DNA of 64,000 nucleotides from Adiantum capillus-veneris. Lineage: Eukaryota; Streptophyta; Polypodiopsida; Polypodiales; Pteridaceae. Under the pieces are notes generated by a model. It ran no database searches. It was given only the letters and a program-made list of their open reading frames with translations, and was not told where the DNA came from. A program made the position numbers and the translations under genes. Shown here in pieces: positions 32,411-41,675 of the stretch. The stretch lies in assembly GCA_014529385.2 (NCBI GenBank), contig CM043942.1:49302274-49366273 (forward strand). The letters are read 5' to 3'. Numbering within the stretch: the stretch's first letter is position 1; every line of letters starts with the position of its first letter.

Positions 32411-34154
32411 TCATAAAAACTAATATCTAATTCTCCCAAATGATTTTCTCATGTTAAACTGGTCATTTAATATGGGGAGGTACCAGGGGAGTAAAAGCTA
32501 GAATATTGGTAAGGCTGCCAGACCGGTCTCAGCAGGGATCCAAAGGAGGGAAAATAGGGATCCAAGGGGGACAGTCTGCAAAAGAGCAATGTGTACCAAT
32601 GGAGCTTAAAAGACCTAAGGTATAGCTTCATTAACACTTTCATAGCCTAGGGTTCCAAAATTTAATTAAAAAGTCCAATGGTCAAAAGCTGGAAAAACTG
32701 GATGGTGGTGGGAAGACTCAAAAGTCTTCCCACATCCCTATGAAGGAGGGGGCCAGCCCGGGGTCAACCCTTAGAGTAGGGGAGGAGAGAGAAACACACC
32801 CACACGCTCCAAAGCTTCCCCCTTGTTCACAATGGGAATAAAGGACACATGGAAGGCTCTTAGCCCAGTTGCCCCCAATCTTCCCTCAGATCCTATTGGA
32901 TGGCCAAAGCGGTGGACCAACAAGAATTAGGCTAGAGTAAAATTAGTCTAATCAATTTAAAATTGCTTGATAAAATAACGAATAGAAATTAAGCTCCGTA
33001 GAAGACTATTGGATAGTCTACCAAGGGGTCAAATGAGCATCAAGTAGCCCAATGGCTTTCTTGATTCCTATTGGCCAGAAGACTAAAAGGTCCAATGAGA
33101 GTCAATAAATTACTTTAATTACCTAAAGCTCTCACAAAAGGGGAAAGGGGGACACTTGTCACAAGAATATTAAATTTACCTCTTAATTGTTATTGGCTAA
33201 GCCTTGCAGGAGCCAATGGGAGGCCAGCATGAGTAAACCCCAAGAGGGGTCGACCAAGAAGAGAGAAAGGGCTGCATTTTTTACTAATACAATCACACAC
33301 ACACACGCACACACACACAAATCATGTGTGGAAGAAGAACTCCATCTCCTTCTCCAAGCATTGAGAAGTAGAGGCCTACACCAACAACTCTTGGCTATGA
33401 AGTGCAAATCCAACCAAGAGCCAAGCTTCAATGGCATGCTCATCTCCTCTACCATGCTAGCTAAGCTATACTCTAAGAGTGATTATGTGAGGAGAATACT
33501 TATTTCTTGTAAGATACATCTTCTTCCTCTTCATCTTTCCTCATTCCCTGCTAGCTCTCACCATCTTTGAAGGTGTGTGAGGTCTTGAGACTCAGGCTAG
33601 GTCCATTATGTGTGTTTTTCAAGCATAATTTGGTGCATGAAGCTTCCATCTTCATTGCACCAATGAGTTTTGTCAAGGAACACAAAGATTGTATTGTACA
33701 AAAGTCTCCCTTGATGGGAGAAGCTATAATACAAAAGCCTTTTGGAGGGGGGACCGGCTCCATGTAAATCCGATCCTCAACTGTTGTCAATTGTTCTATT
33801 TCTCTCTCTTTTCAAGTTTTGTCTATGCCAAACTAGCTAGGTGTAATTGCTATGTTGATTTCTCCAACCAAGTACTCTCTCTATGCTCATTAGGAACTTG
33901 TTCTTAATGGAATGCTCACTATGTCATTATTTTCCGCTACAAACAAGTTACCAGTGCATTAAATGTTACATCAATTGCTCTATTTCTCTCTCTTTTCAAG
34001 TTTTGTCTATGCCAAACTAGCTAGGTGTAATTGCTATGGTGCTTTCTCCAACCAAGCACTCTCTCTATGCTCATTAGGGACTTGTTCTTAATGAAATTCT
34101 CACTATGTCATTATTTTCCGCTACACACAAGTTACTAGTGCATTAAATGTTACA
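32411..34154 (+). mobile_element. Family A full-length LTR with internal duplication
   Basis: It matches the 11954-13529 LTR along its length and ends GTTACA. It is 1744 bp, of which 184 bp are a tandem duplication, leaving about 1560 bp, close to the 1576 bp of the other copy. A CA microsatellite (33290-33320) interrupts it. The two copies have clearly diverged. Confidence 0.85.
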
Positions 34155-34155
34155 T
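33788..34155. repeat. 184-bp tandem duplication at LTR 3' end
   Basis: Units 33788-33971 and 33972-34155 both begin CAATTG(T/C)TCTATTTC and end GTTACAT. The end of each unit is exactly the LTR end plus the 1-nt PBS spacer. The units differ at about a dozen positions. Confidence 0.9.
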
Positions 34156-34430
34156 TGGTATCAGAGCTATTGGTTTCTCTTTTCTTGCTCAAGAAGAGAG
34201 GTCCTCAAGATTGCTACAAATGGTTGGTGTTATTACTTGCAAAAGAGTAAGTAGAATAGGGATTTTTCATCCTTAAAGCACGCCTGCTTTATGCAGTTAA
34301 CGGGGATACCGTCGAGAGCTGTGGTCTTAATAATGGAGTCCTACAAGACTTGCCTACGGCTTAACCATTATTGAGCCATTAGAAGCTTGACAAGAACCAG
34401 TGCTATCTTGGCTCTGTGAAACCCTCTCTT
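34156..34430 (+). other. Second family A PBS and partial leader
   Basis: TGGTATCAGAGC at 34156-34167 is followed by 263 nt matching the copy 2 leader and then unrelated sequence. No gag follows. Confidence 0.9.
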
Positions 34431-34550
34431 TGTAAACGCTTTTGCAACTCTGTTGTATATTGAAATTTCATAAATTTACAAATTGTGTAATTTTTGCATA
34501 GGCCCTTGGGAAAGGGTATCTCTCAAAAATAATGGTTTTCCATGGCTCAA

Positions 34551-35064
34551 GTATGTATCTTAAGTAAACTTTTTAGTATTATATTTACTTATGATATGTG
34601 ACCTAAATAAATATAATGCTAAAAGGTTTACTTAGGGTATATACTAATAGGCCAGTCAATTTTCGAAAGCAGGTGAATTAAATGGAATCTGAAAAGATGC
34701 TTGCAAAAGGTTTACTTAGGGTATATACTAGTAGATTTGGAACAAAATTTATGTAGGAAATCACCTACATCGATTCCCAGGAATCTTGGTAGTGATGATT
34801 TAAAAAAAATAAAATAGAATGACCTTTTACTTAGGGTACATACAAGTAGGTTTCAAAAACGACTCATTACTTTCAAGATTCCTTGGAATCTATGTAGGCG
34901 ATTTCCTACATAGATTTCTTTGAAAACCTACCGGTATGTACACTAAGTAAACCTTTTAGCATTATATTTGCTTAGGATATGTACCTTAAGTAAACCTTTT
35001 AGCATTATATTTACTTAAAGTATGTACCTTAAGTAAATCTTTTAGCATTATATTTACTTAGGGT
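34551..35064. repeat. Foldback built of 43-bp units
   Basis: Three 43-bp direct units start at 34944, 34987 and 35030 (TAAGTAAACCTTTTAGCATT...). Inverted copies (AAAAGGTTTACTTAGGGTATA) lie at about 34620-34650 and 34705-34735, and another direct copy at about 34551-34600. An inner pair, TGTAGGAAATCACCTACAT near 34753 and TGTAGGCGATTTCCTACAT near 34894, forms further stems. No coding potential is present in 34431-35160. Confidence 0.8.
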
Positions 35065-35168
35065 ATAATTGAGTAGGAAATATCCATTTTGAAAAATAAA
35101 AGAGAAGAGAATCTTCTTAAATTATCTCTCTTATTTCATTGAAAAAATGAGATCTCATAGCGGTCTCT

Positions 35169-35773
<605 letters not shown>

Positions 35774-36344
35774 GCAGAGGCCAGGACATGCCCCCTGTGT
35801 GACATCGAGCCTGAGACAGAGTTGCACTACACATGCCACTGCCCCGTCTACTACGAGATACGAGGCCGCTTATTGCTTTTTCAGAGAGGGCTTTGGACCA
35901 TTCTCTAGAGTCATGCGGTACGAGGATCAGAGATGCCTGGGTTTGTTCTTGCTCGAGCTGCAGAGACACAGAGAGAGCCTGATGAGAGGAGAGGCTAGCC
36001 AGTCTCAAAGAAAAATCACAGACTTCTTTAGAGCTGCCACTGGACACCCGAAGGAGTTACTACCACAGCAAAGCTCGTTGCTTTACACCAGAGGCATATT
36101 GATTGATCGAGCGACTGAGCTGGGGATATCCAGACACCCACGACTGTGGAGGACTACACAGCATCGACGGAGGTTGCATCAGAGGTTTCGGGTCACTTTG
36201 GCTCGACATGCACGACGCCCATCCAGACTATTGACCATGGAGGAGATTGATGAGATCCACCAGTGTGACCGATGCTGGATCTCATGTGATCTAGCTATCC
36301 CATCTAGTTGTTTAGCTGCCAAGAATCCACACCTAGCAGTTTAG
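35774..36344 (+). pseudogene. LINE C-terminal zinc-binding region
   Basis: The first frame encodes a CPLC...H-x4-C...C cluster: Cys codons at 35789 and 35798, His at 35825, Cys at 35834 and 35840, then CPVYYEIRGR, which resembles the RT-associated zinc-binding region of LINE ORF2. The frame shifts near 35870 and continues at 35870-36344 as FFREGFGPFSRVMRYEDQRC and LGLFLLELQRHRE. A QRKITDFF motif is at 36006-36029. The end is C-x2-C (CDRCW). No RT lies upstream; a 5'-truncated LINE is likely. It may belong to the same LINE family as 6170-8525, which lacks this end. Confidence 0.7.
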
Positions 36345-36475
36345 GATTCCATAGTATTTTATTTTGTCATCTTGTTACTCTGACTTTGTATCAGATCCAC
36401 CACATTGTAACTTTCTGGTCTCATAGGTCACTTTGGCCTTTTGAAGACGTTAATATAACATTTTATTTCATTTTC

Positions 36476-36477
<2 letters not shown>

Positions 36478-36556
<79 letters not shown>
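36478..36556. repeat. (TC)n microsatellite
   Basis: About 79 nt of uninterrupted TC repeats, 130 nt after the stop of the LINE C-terminal frame. Confidence 0.95.
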
Positions 36557-36558
<2 letters not shown>

Positions 36559-37199
36559 GTCCACCTTGAGGACAAACAATCAGCAATTTGCGAGGGGATG
36601 AGTGCTTAGGAAATTGCAGCACCGCCATGGCATACCTTCCAAGGGGGGCTAGGTGAGGCATGCTTTGCACAGAGGAAGAAGTAGAGATAGGCGAGTGTTG
36701 AAAAATTAGATGCGATAGCATCTTTGTAAGTATTGATTTTTAGGGCAGATTCAGACGGAGCTGACGAAAACCGTTCTCTTTTTCAAGTGTCGCCTCCCCC
36801 TTGTTCACAAGAGACGATGGTAATTTTTAATTTGGTTTTTCTACATTTTTGGCATCCAATGAACGTTAGCGTGCTGGTTCGACTCCAGCGCTTGCACACC
36901 ACTGATCTAAGTTCAATCTGCAATCTCCGTATTCCTCGCTGAAAAGGTGGTGTCAGAGAGCTTGTGGAAGGTGGTGACAGGGAGCTTGTGGGGGGTGGGC
37001 CTCATCACTATATCACACGGGCATGGTCAAATGGGATCAATGGTGGAGGAGGAAAACGTAGGGCGTGCCAATCGTGGACCGTCAGATTCGACATTTTTCC
37101 CGAATTTACTAGTCTGCCCGAATTTACAAATTTGCCCCGAATTTACTACTCGGTCCACATTTACAATATGACATACTCGAATCACCTATATTTCAATGA

Positions 37200-37265
37200 A
37201 CGCATGCGGGCGTAGTGGTTAGTGCTCATGGCTCGTAGTGGGGAGGTCGCGGGTTCAAGATATGG
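37200..37265 (+). other. tRNA-like SINE head
   Basis: GGCGTAGTGG at 37209-37218 fits the RNA polymerase III A box, and GGGTTCAAGA at 37251-37260 fits most of a B box, 32 nt apart as in a tRNA. The T stem is incomplete, so it is not a functional tRNA. Around it (37090-37350) the phrase CCCGAATTTAC and variants recur several times. Nothing else between 36560 and 37490 looks genic. Confidence 0.5.
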
Positions 37266-37493
37266 GTGCGGACCGCCCCGACTTCACAAGCCTACCCGAA
37301 TATACTTTTCTCCCCAATTTTACCAAATGTCCCGAATTTACAAATGTGCATCTAGAGGTCCGAATCACCTCAACCGTGGATCCCATTTGAAGCTGCCCGT
37401 GCGAGATAGTGTGGAGGGGAGGTGTTGGTAGAGAATCATTTGCTCAAACGTAGGGGTACTACATTCCCGACCCACAGAATAGAGGGCGGAGTC

Positions 37494-37748
37494 TATCAAA
37501 GTCAACGATGCGGAAGCATAAAACAATGGGGAGAACACACGAGAAGAGAAACAGAGAGAGATACTGGTGAACCAACCAACCTTGGCAATGAATTGATGAT
37601 TTACAATGGGGTCAAGGTGGTGCTTATATACGCACCTTCTCAAATTGCCCCACCCAAGAATTGACAGATAAGTAAAATAAATACCTAAAGACAAAATAAA
37701 TATTGGGATCACATTGGGCTATTCACTTGAGATGTTGTTACTTTAATA
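37494..37748 (-). mobile_element. 3' LTR of non-autonomous element
   Basis: Diverged copy of 39257-39510, sharing GAACCAACCAACCTTG, GATGATTTACAATGGGG, TGGTGCTTATATACGCACCTT and ATTGGGCTATTCACTTGAGATG. Its ends are eroded (TATCAAAG instead of TGTCAAAT). Confidence 0.85.
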
Positions 37749-38291
37749 CCCTCTCAGGAGCTCATAGTGGACATATGTGGGAAGACCATGATGATGAAGA
37801 AGCTACCATGGACACCCCAACAACTGTACACTCCAATGGATACACCTCGGTTATGTCTTCACCAATCTTTACTTGATAATAATGCCATCTTGAGCACATA
37901 GAAAATTGAATTTTTTTAGACCACACTACGTCCAAGAATCCCCATTTGTAAATTGTGGACACATCACGTTGAACAAGACAATAAACTTTGAAACACAGCT
38001 TGTCTATAATCCGGCCAACATTAATGGATTGGTGCACTTATCCATAGTGTTTTTAGATACGTCTGATTGGTTCCTTGCGAGATGCATGTGCATTGAACTC
38101 CGACCCACATATTCAAACAACGATAACTTGGACTCCAACACATGGGCCCAAATCATTTGTAGGGAGCTCCTTTTTATCCCTCTTTGCTGCTCAAAAGCCA
38201 CTCTCTGGTTGAAGCATGTTGCGAAAACCACCATTTGACTAGAAATCTGGCGTTGTGGCCACCACTATGCATGCCATGCTAATCTCCCCTG

Positions 38292-38741
38292 TCAAATCTT
38301 AATCATCGTTATCTGTATATCCAACTTGCCTTTGACTTTGTCCTTTTGTGAGTCCCTGCTTTTTCCTTTGGCATTGCATTCCTGAGCCAAACAATGCGTC
38401 TTCTCGCATTTATAACAATGGGTATCAGACCTTGTGGGCACCGAGGCAGCTAACTGAGCATTGATTCTGTCAAGCTTGCCTTTGCCTCTGTCTTCTGGCG
38501 AACTCATGCATTTTCTTTTGGCTTCACAATCCCGAGCCAAACAATTCGACAATGTCCTTGAGAATTTTACCATTGCATAGGCCACTAATTGGGTACTGGT
38601 CGATCCACTTTCCATAGCGGATAGTTTGGGTTGGTCATTCGAGGTGGAAGCTTTGCACAAAAACTTATTATCTTTGCCTTTTCCATTTCTCTCACTGTAT
38701 TTGTTGGAGAAGCCGAGACCATGCGGGTACCTGTTTGGCAC
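38292..38741 (-). CDS. Gag-like Cys-rich ORF of non-autonomous element
   Basis: A 149-residue open frame is the longest in the internal region. It is Ser/Lys-rich and ends with a CYKCEKTHCLAQEC cluster that resembles a zinc knuckle with altered spacing (C-x2-C-x3-H). A related phrase, NCLARDCEAKRKC, occurs about 40 residues earlier, each followed by a KGKLD motif, so the C-terminal half looks like an internal duplication. It could be a shortened Gag. The start Met is uncertain since the homologous region may extend to 38937 in other frames. Confidence 0.45.
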   Translation of the reverse strand: MPNRYPHGLGFSNKYSERNGKGKDNKFLCKASTSNDQPKLSAMESGSTSTQLVAYAMVKFSRTLSNCLARDCEAKRKCMSSPEDRGKGKLDRINAQLAASVPTRSDTHCYKCEKTHCLAQECNAKGKSRDSQKDKVKGKLDIQITMIKI

Positions 38742-39087
38742 AAGTTTGACTCTTGCAAACTGTCCCCAGGACCCACCAAATGTCTAGCATTTCAAGATGA
38801 GGGGGAGGGAAAATCTCACCAAATTTTTTGTCGTGGGTACCCTTGTCGTAGCCTTTTAAGATGATTTTGCAGGAATCGGAGATGGATGTAGCCCGGGAGC
38901 CTCTTAGAGGCTTCGTTTTAGAATGCTGCCTCAACAAGCCTTCCTCCTCTGTTGAGTGTTTTGAAACGCTCTATCAAATCAAATCCCTCTCATTGTCGGC
39001 ATCTTAGCATGCTCGTCAGGACGTTGCCGTGACCGCTGCCGTTGTCAAGCATCGCTATCGATTGTGGATCAAAACGCAACACCGCGC

Positions 39088-39109
39088 GGGGGGGGGGGGG
39101 GGGGGGGGG
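39088..39109. repeat. G22 homopolymer
   Basis: Twenty-two consecutive G residues on the plus strand, preceded by CGCGC, inside the non-autonomous LTR element. Runs like this are prone to length errors. Confidence 0.95.
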
Positions 39110-39244
39110 TTGTCTTTTACATCACACCAAAGTCCTCCAAAATGCTAGGGTTTCAAGATGCTACCCGTCTACGCCCTACAACTCCATGAGCTCAAAGGTC
39201 TTCTCTTCAACATGCTAGTCCTCTCCACGATCAACGACCATGAA

Positions 39245-39256
39245 TCTCTGATACCA
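39245..39256 (-). other. PBS of non-autonomous LTR element
   Basis: The minus strand reads TGGTATCAGAGA directly after the LTR end GACA, matching the initiator tRNA-Met primer in its first 11 bases. Confidence 0.9.
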
Positions 39257-39510
39257 TGTCAAATTCGACGATGAAGAAGCGTAGAGCAACAGGGAGAATA
39301 CACAAGAGAGAGAAAGAGAGAGAGATATTGCTGAACCAACCAACCTTGTTGATGATTTACAATGGGGGTAAGATGGTGCTTATATACTCACCTTAGCAAT
39401 TTGCCCTACCCAAGATTTGACAAATAAGTAAAATAAATACGTAAAGTCAAAATAAAATTTGGGATCATATTGGGCTATTCACTTGAGATGCTATAAATTT
39501 AATAGCATCA
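39257..39510 (-). mobile_element. 5' LTR of non-autonomous element
   Basis: The better preserved LTR, 254 bp, with TG/CA ends in the minus sense and the PBS immediately adjacent on the left. A TATATA sequence (CTTATATACTC in plus sense) near 39380 might belong to its promoter. Confidence 0.8.
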
Positions 39511-39879
39511 ACCCTGCAAAACCAAGAACAAAGCGAAAAATTTTGCAACATTGAATGTAGCAAAGCATCGATCTCTCCATCTTGCTGATCACAGTCATAC
39601 GAGCTCTGCCAAAAGATAGGGAACTATTAGTTCATGCCTTCAGTTGTTCTACGCAAAGTGTGAATAGCCTGCTCTATAAAAGGTTACAAGTGCGCTCGAT
39701 GCATCGGCGTGGTCTGAACAGAGGCTTACCATCGTTCATGACTATTACCCACTTCCAATTACCAATCACAAATAGTTATCTAGATAGATTACCCTTTTAC
39801 CATCAACTTTTTAATTGTCTTGAGATCTTTATGGATGAAGTTTGAATGCACATTCATTCAAACTATATCAGAGCATTGA

Positions 39880-40800
39880 CAAGCTTGATGCGCTTTGTCC
39901 TCAGGCACCTCATGAGTGAAAGTGATGTGTCACATCAATGTGATTTGTCTCCACATTAAGCACTAAGGTAGATTGCATATTAATAAGTACCTACATAGCT
40001 TCCTTGCTAGCATATGGCATAACACCATACTTTGCTTCTCGGATAGATTGAAATGTATAATCTTGCAAAGAAAGATTGCTATGAACTGCACCAATGAATT
40101 CTCTGACATAGACCTTTTGTTGTCCACATTCCTTGCATAATTTGTACCCATATAACCAGCTACGTCTCCATCATTGCCTCCAAAGAAAATACATAAGTTC
40201 TCTTTGGTACCATTCAAATATACATCACCATAGCCTTCAAGGACTTAAAATGGTTCTTTCCAAAATGTTCATAAACTTGCTTACAACTCCCACTACAAAT
40301 GCAATGTTTGTACAAGTCTCAATATGGCATACATCAAAGAACCAACAATACATGCATATGGAATTGTGGTCATCTCATTCCTTATATGACAAGATATGGG
40401 ACATTTTCCTTAGGCGAGTTTCGCCAATAAAGGGAATGAAGCAGAAATCGGATCCCCCCCCCCCCCCCCCCTTCCCCCCCCCAAAAAAAAAAAAACAAAA
40501 CAAAACAAAACACTTCAATACACAAAAGGGTACTCTTTTTGTGACTAGTAAAGAACATTCTTTGCCTTGTCCCACATAAATATGGTTTGTTGTCAAAGTT
40601 CTTGTGTTACTTTTCCTTCAATGCATCTACCTCAAGGATGTATTTCCAAGTTATGAGCATGCCATACACATAAAGGATCAAAATCAATAGACTAGCAGGG
40701 ACTAGCATCTATAGCTTTCTTTGTATAGTGGCAATGACCTTGAGACTTCATAAAAGTAGCAAACTTTTGGTACCATTCCCTTGTGGAATGAGCTTGTCAC
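39880..40800 (-). pseudogene. Copia RT/RNase H remnant
   Basis: The minus translation in shifting frames reads WYQKFATFMKSQGHCHYTK near 40770-40720, as in Copia RT after the GLKQ motif, and farther on RNase H-like pieces such as YTFQSIREAKYGVMPYASKEAM near 40060-39990. Stops are frequent. The catalytic box was not found. The fragment is bounded on the right by a tandem duplication. From 39511 to 39880 nothing coding is seen. Confidence 0.5.
40454..40495. repeat. C18-TT-C9-A13 homopolymer cluster
   Basis: A run of 18 C, TT, 9 C and 13 A residues interrupts the Copia RT remnant. Confidence 0.95.
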
Positions 40801-41096
40801 TTCTGATTCTAGGTTGGAGATTAAGAGTCAGATATCAGATAAGATATAGAGGAAACAATTTCACACTTCAAATGAACATAGAAAATCAGATATGAATTGA
40901 ACTGAAAGTACAAAGTTAGATGTACCATTTCCTTGTGGAATGAGCTTGTCATTTTTGATTCTAGCTAGGATGGAGATTAAGAGTCAGATATCAGATAAGA
41001 TATAGAAAAAAAAGATTTAGACTTCAGATGAACATAGGAAATTGAACTAAAAGTACAAAGTCACATGTATTGAACTAAAAGTACAAAGTCACATGT
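40771..41096. repeat. 152-bp and 28-bp tandem duplications
   Basis: TACCATT(C/T)CCTTGTGGAATG recurs at 40771 and 40923, with about 150 bp aligning (AAGAGTCAGATATCAGATAAG in both). At its right end a perfect 28-bp unit ATTGAACTAAAAG... repeats at 41041 and 41069. Confidence 0.9.
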
Positions 41097-41441
41097 ATTG
41101 GAGATAATATATTCAGATGATGAAATAGAGTACAACTTGCACCAAGTGCTAATTACAACATCTTAATGACAATAGGAGCAACACCTCAATGATTTCAAAG
41201 ACTCAAGATAGCATAACAGGTGACAACAATCCCCAAAATGAAAGTAGCAAATCCTATTTATAGGTACCCGTGCTGGGTTTTGACTGACTGTGCACTGATA
41301 AAATTATTATAGTAATTACTATCATGAATGCTAAACCCAACTATGTATAAGTGTTTGTATAGAGACGTTTCCCACTATTTACATCTTCCTCCGTTTTTTT
41401 GAATTTTGGTGTATTCCAAAAATTTAGCTAGCGCACTTATG

Positions 41442-41675
41442 TCAACATCTGTGCTTTTGTTTATCTAGAGCTTTCTTCATAGTGGTCTTCTTAACTATCT
41501 GGGGTGGACTTTGAAGTGTTCTAGGTTGACCATGTCCTTGAGCGCTCGAGCCAATGCTCTCCTTCTGGATGATTCGATAAATGGCCTCCTTCTCCAATTG
41601 CTCCCTGCGCTCAATCATCATCTCCACTTCATAAGGTGTTAGCATGTTATAGGTTTTTGTGTCAGCATCATACAT
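41442..41675 (-). CDS. Unrecognised 77-residue ORF
   Basis: Short minus-strand frame with a Glu/Arg-rich central part (VEMMIERREQLEKEAIYRIIQKE) and a basic C-terminus. No domain is recognised, and it has no clear promoter or partner. It may be chance or a fragment of a retroelement accessory ORF. Confidence 0.2.
   Translation of the reverse strand: MYDADTKTYNMLTPYEVEMMIERREQLEKEAIYRIIQKESIGSSAQGHGQPRTLQSPPQIVKKTTMKKALDKQKHRC

Larger units (their letters stand above)
27870..34430 (+). mobile_element. Ty3/Gypsy family A, copy 2, with extra 3' leader
   Basis: Order on the plus strand: 5'-truncated LTR (27870-28293), PBS, leader, gag, protease, RT, RNase H, integrase, full-length LTR (32411-34154), and then a second PBS plus 263 nt of the same leader (34156-34430). 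The second leader means the right LTR is also the start of another unit that is cut at 34430. The coding part is broken in nearly every domain. Confidence 0.85.
37494..39510 (-). mobile_element. Small non-autonomous LTR element (~2.0 kb)
   Basis: Two related LTRs of about 255 bp (37494-37748 and 39257-39510) bound a 1.5-kb internal region with a PBS next to the right LTR. The minus-strand LTR has TGATGCTATTAAA at its start and GAATTTGACA at its end in the right copy. No protease, RT or integrase is recognisable. It would depend on another element for movement. No target duplication is evident. Confidence 0.8.

Noticed and set aside
36841-36892. Perfect T-arm-like GCTGG-TTCGACT-CCAGC at 36873-36889, suggesting a tRNA gene
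   Set aside because: No cloverleaf can be built: the only A-box-like TGGCATCCAATG is 15 nt upstream, far too close, and no acceptor stem was found. It is kept only as a possible tRNA-derived relic.
37906-38238. 110-residue plus-strand frame in the non-autonomous LTR element
   Set aside because: No recognisable domain and antisense to the element. Gene capture was considered but cannot be shown from the sequence alone.
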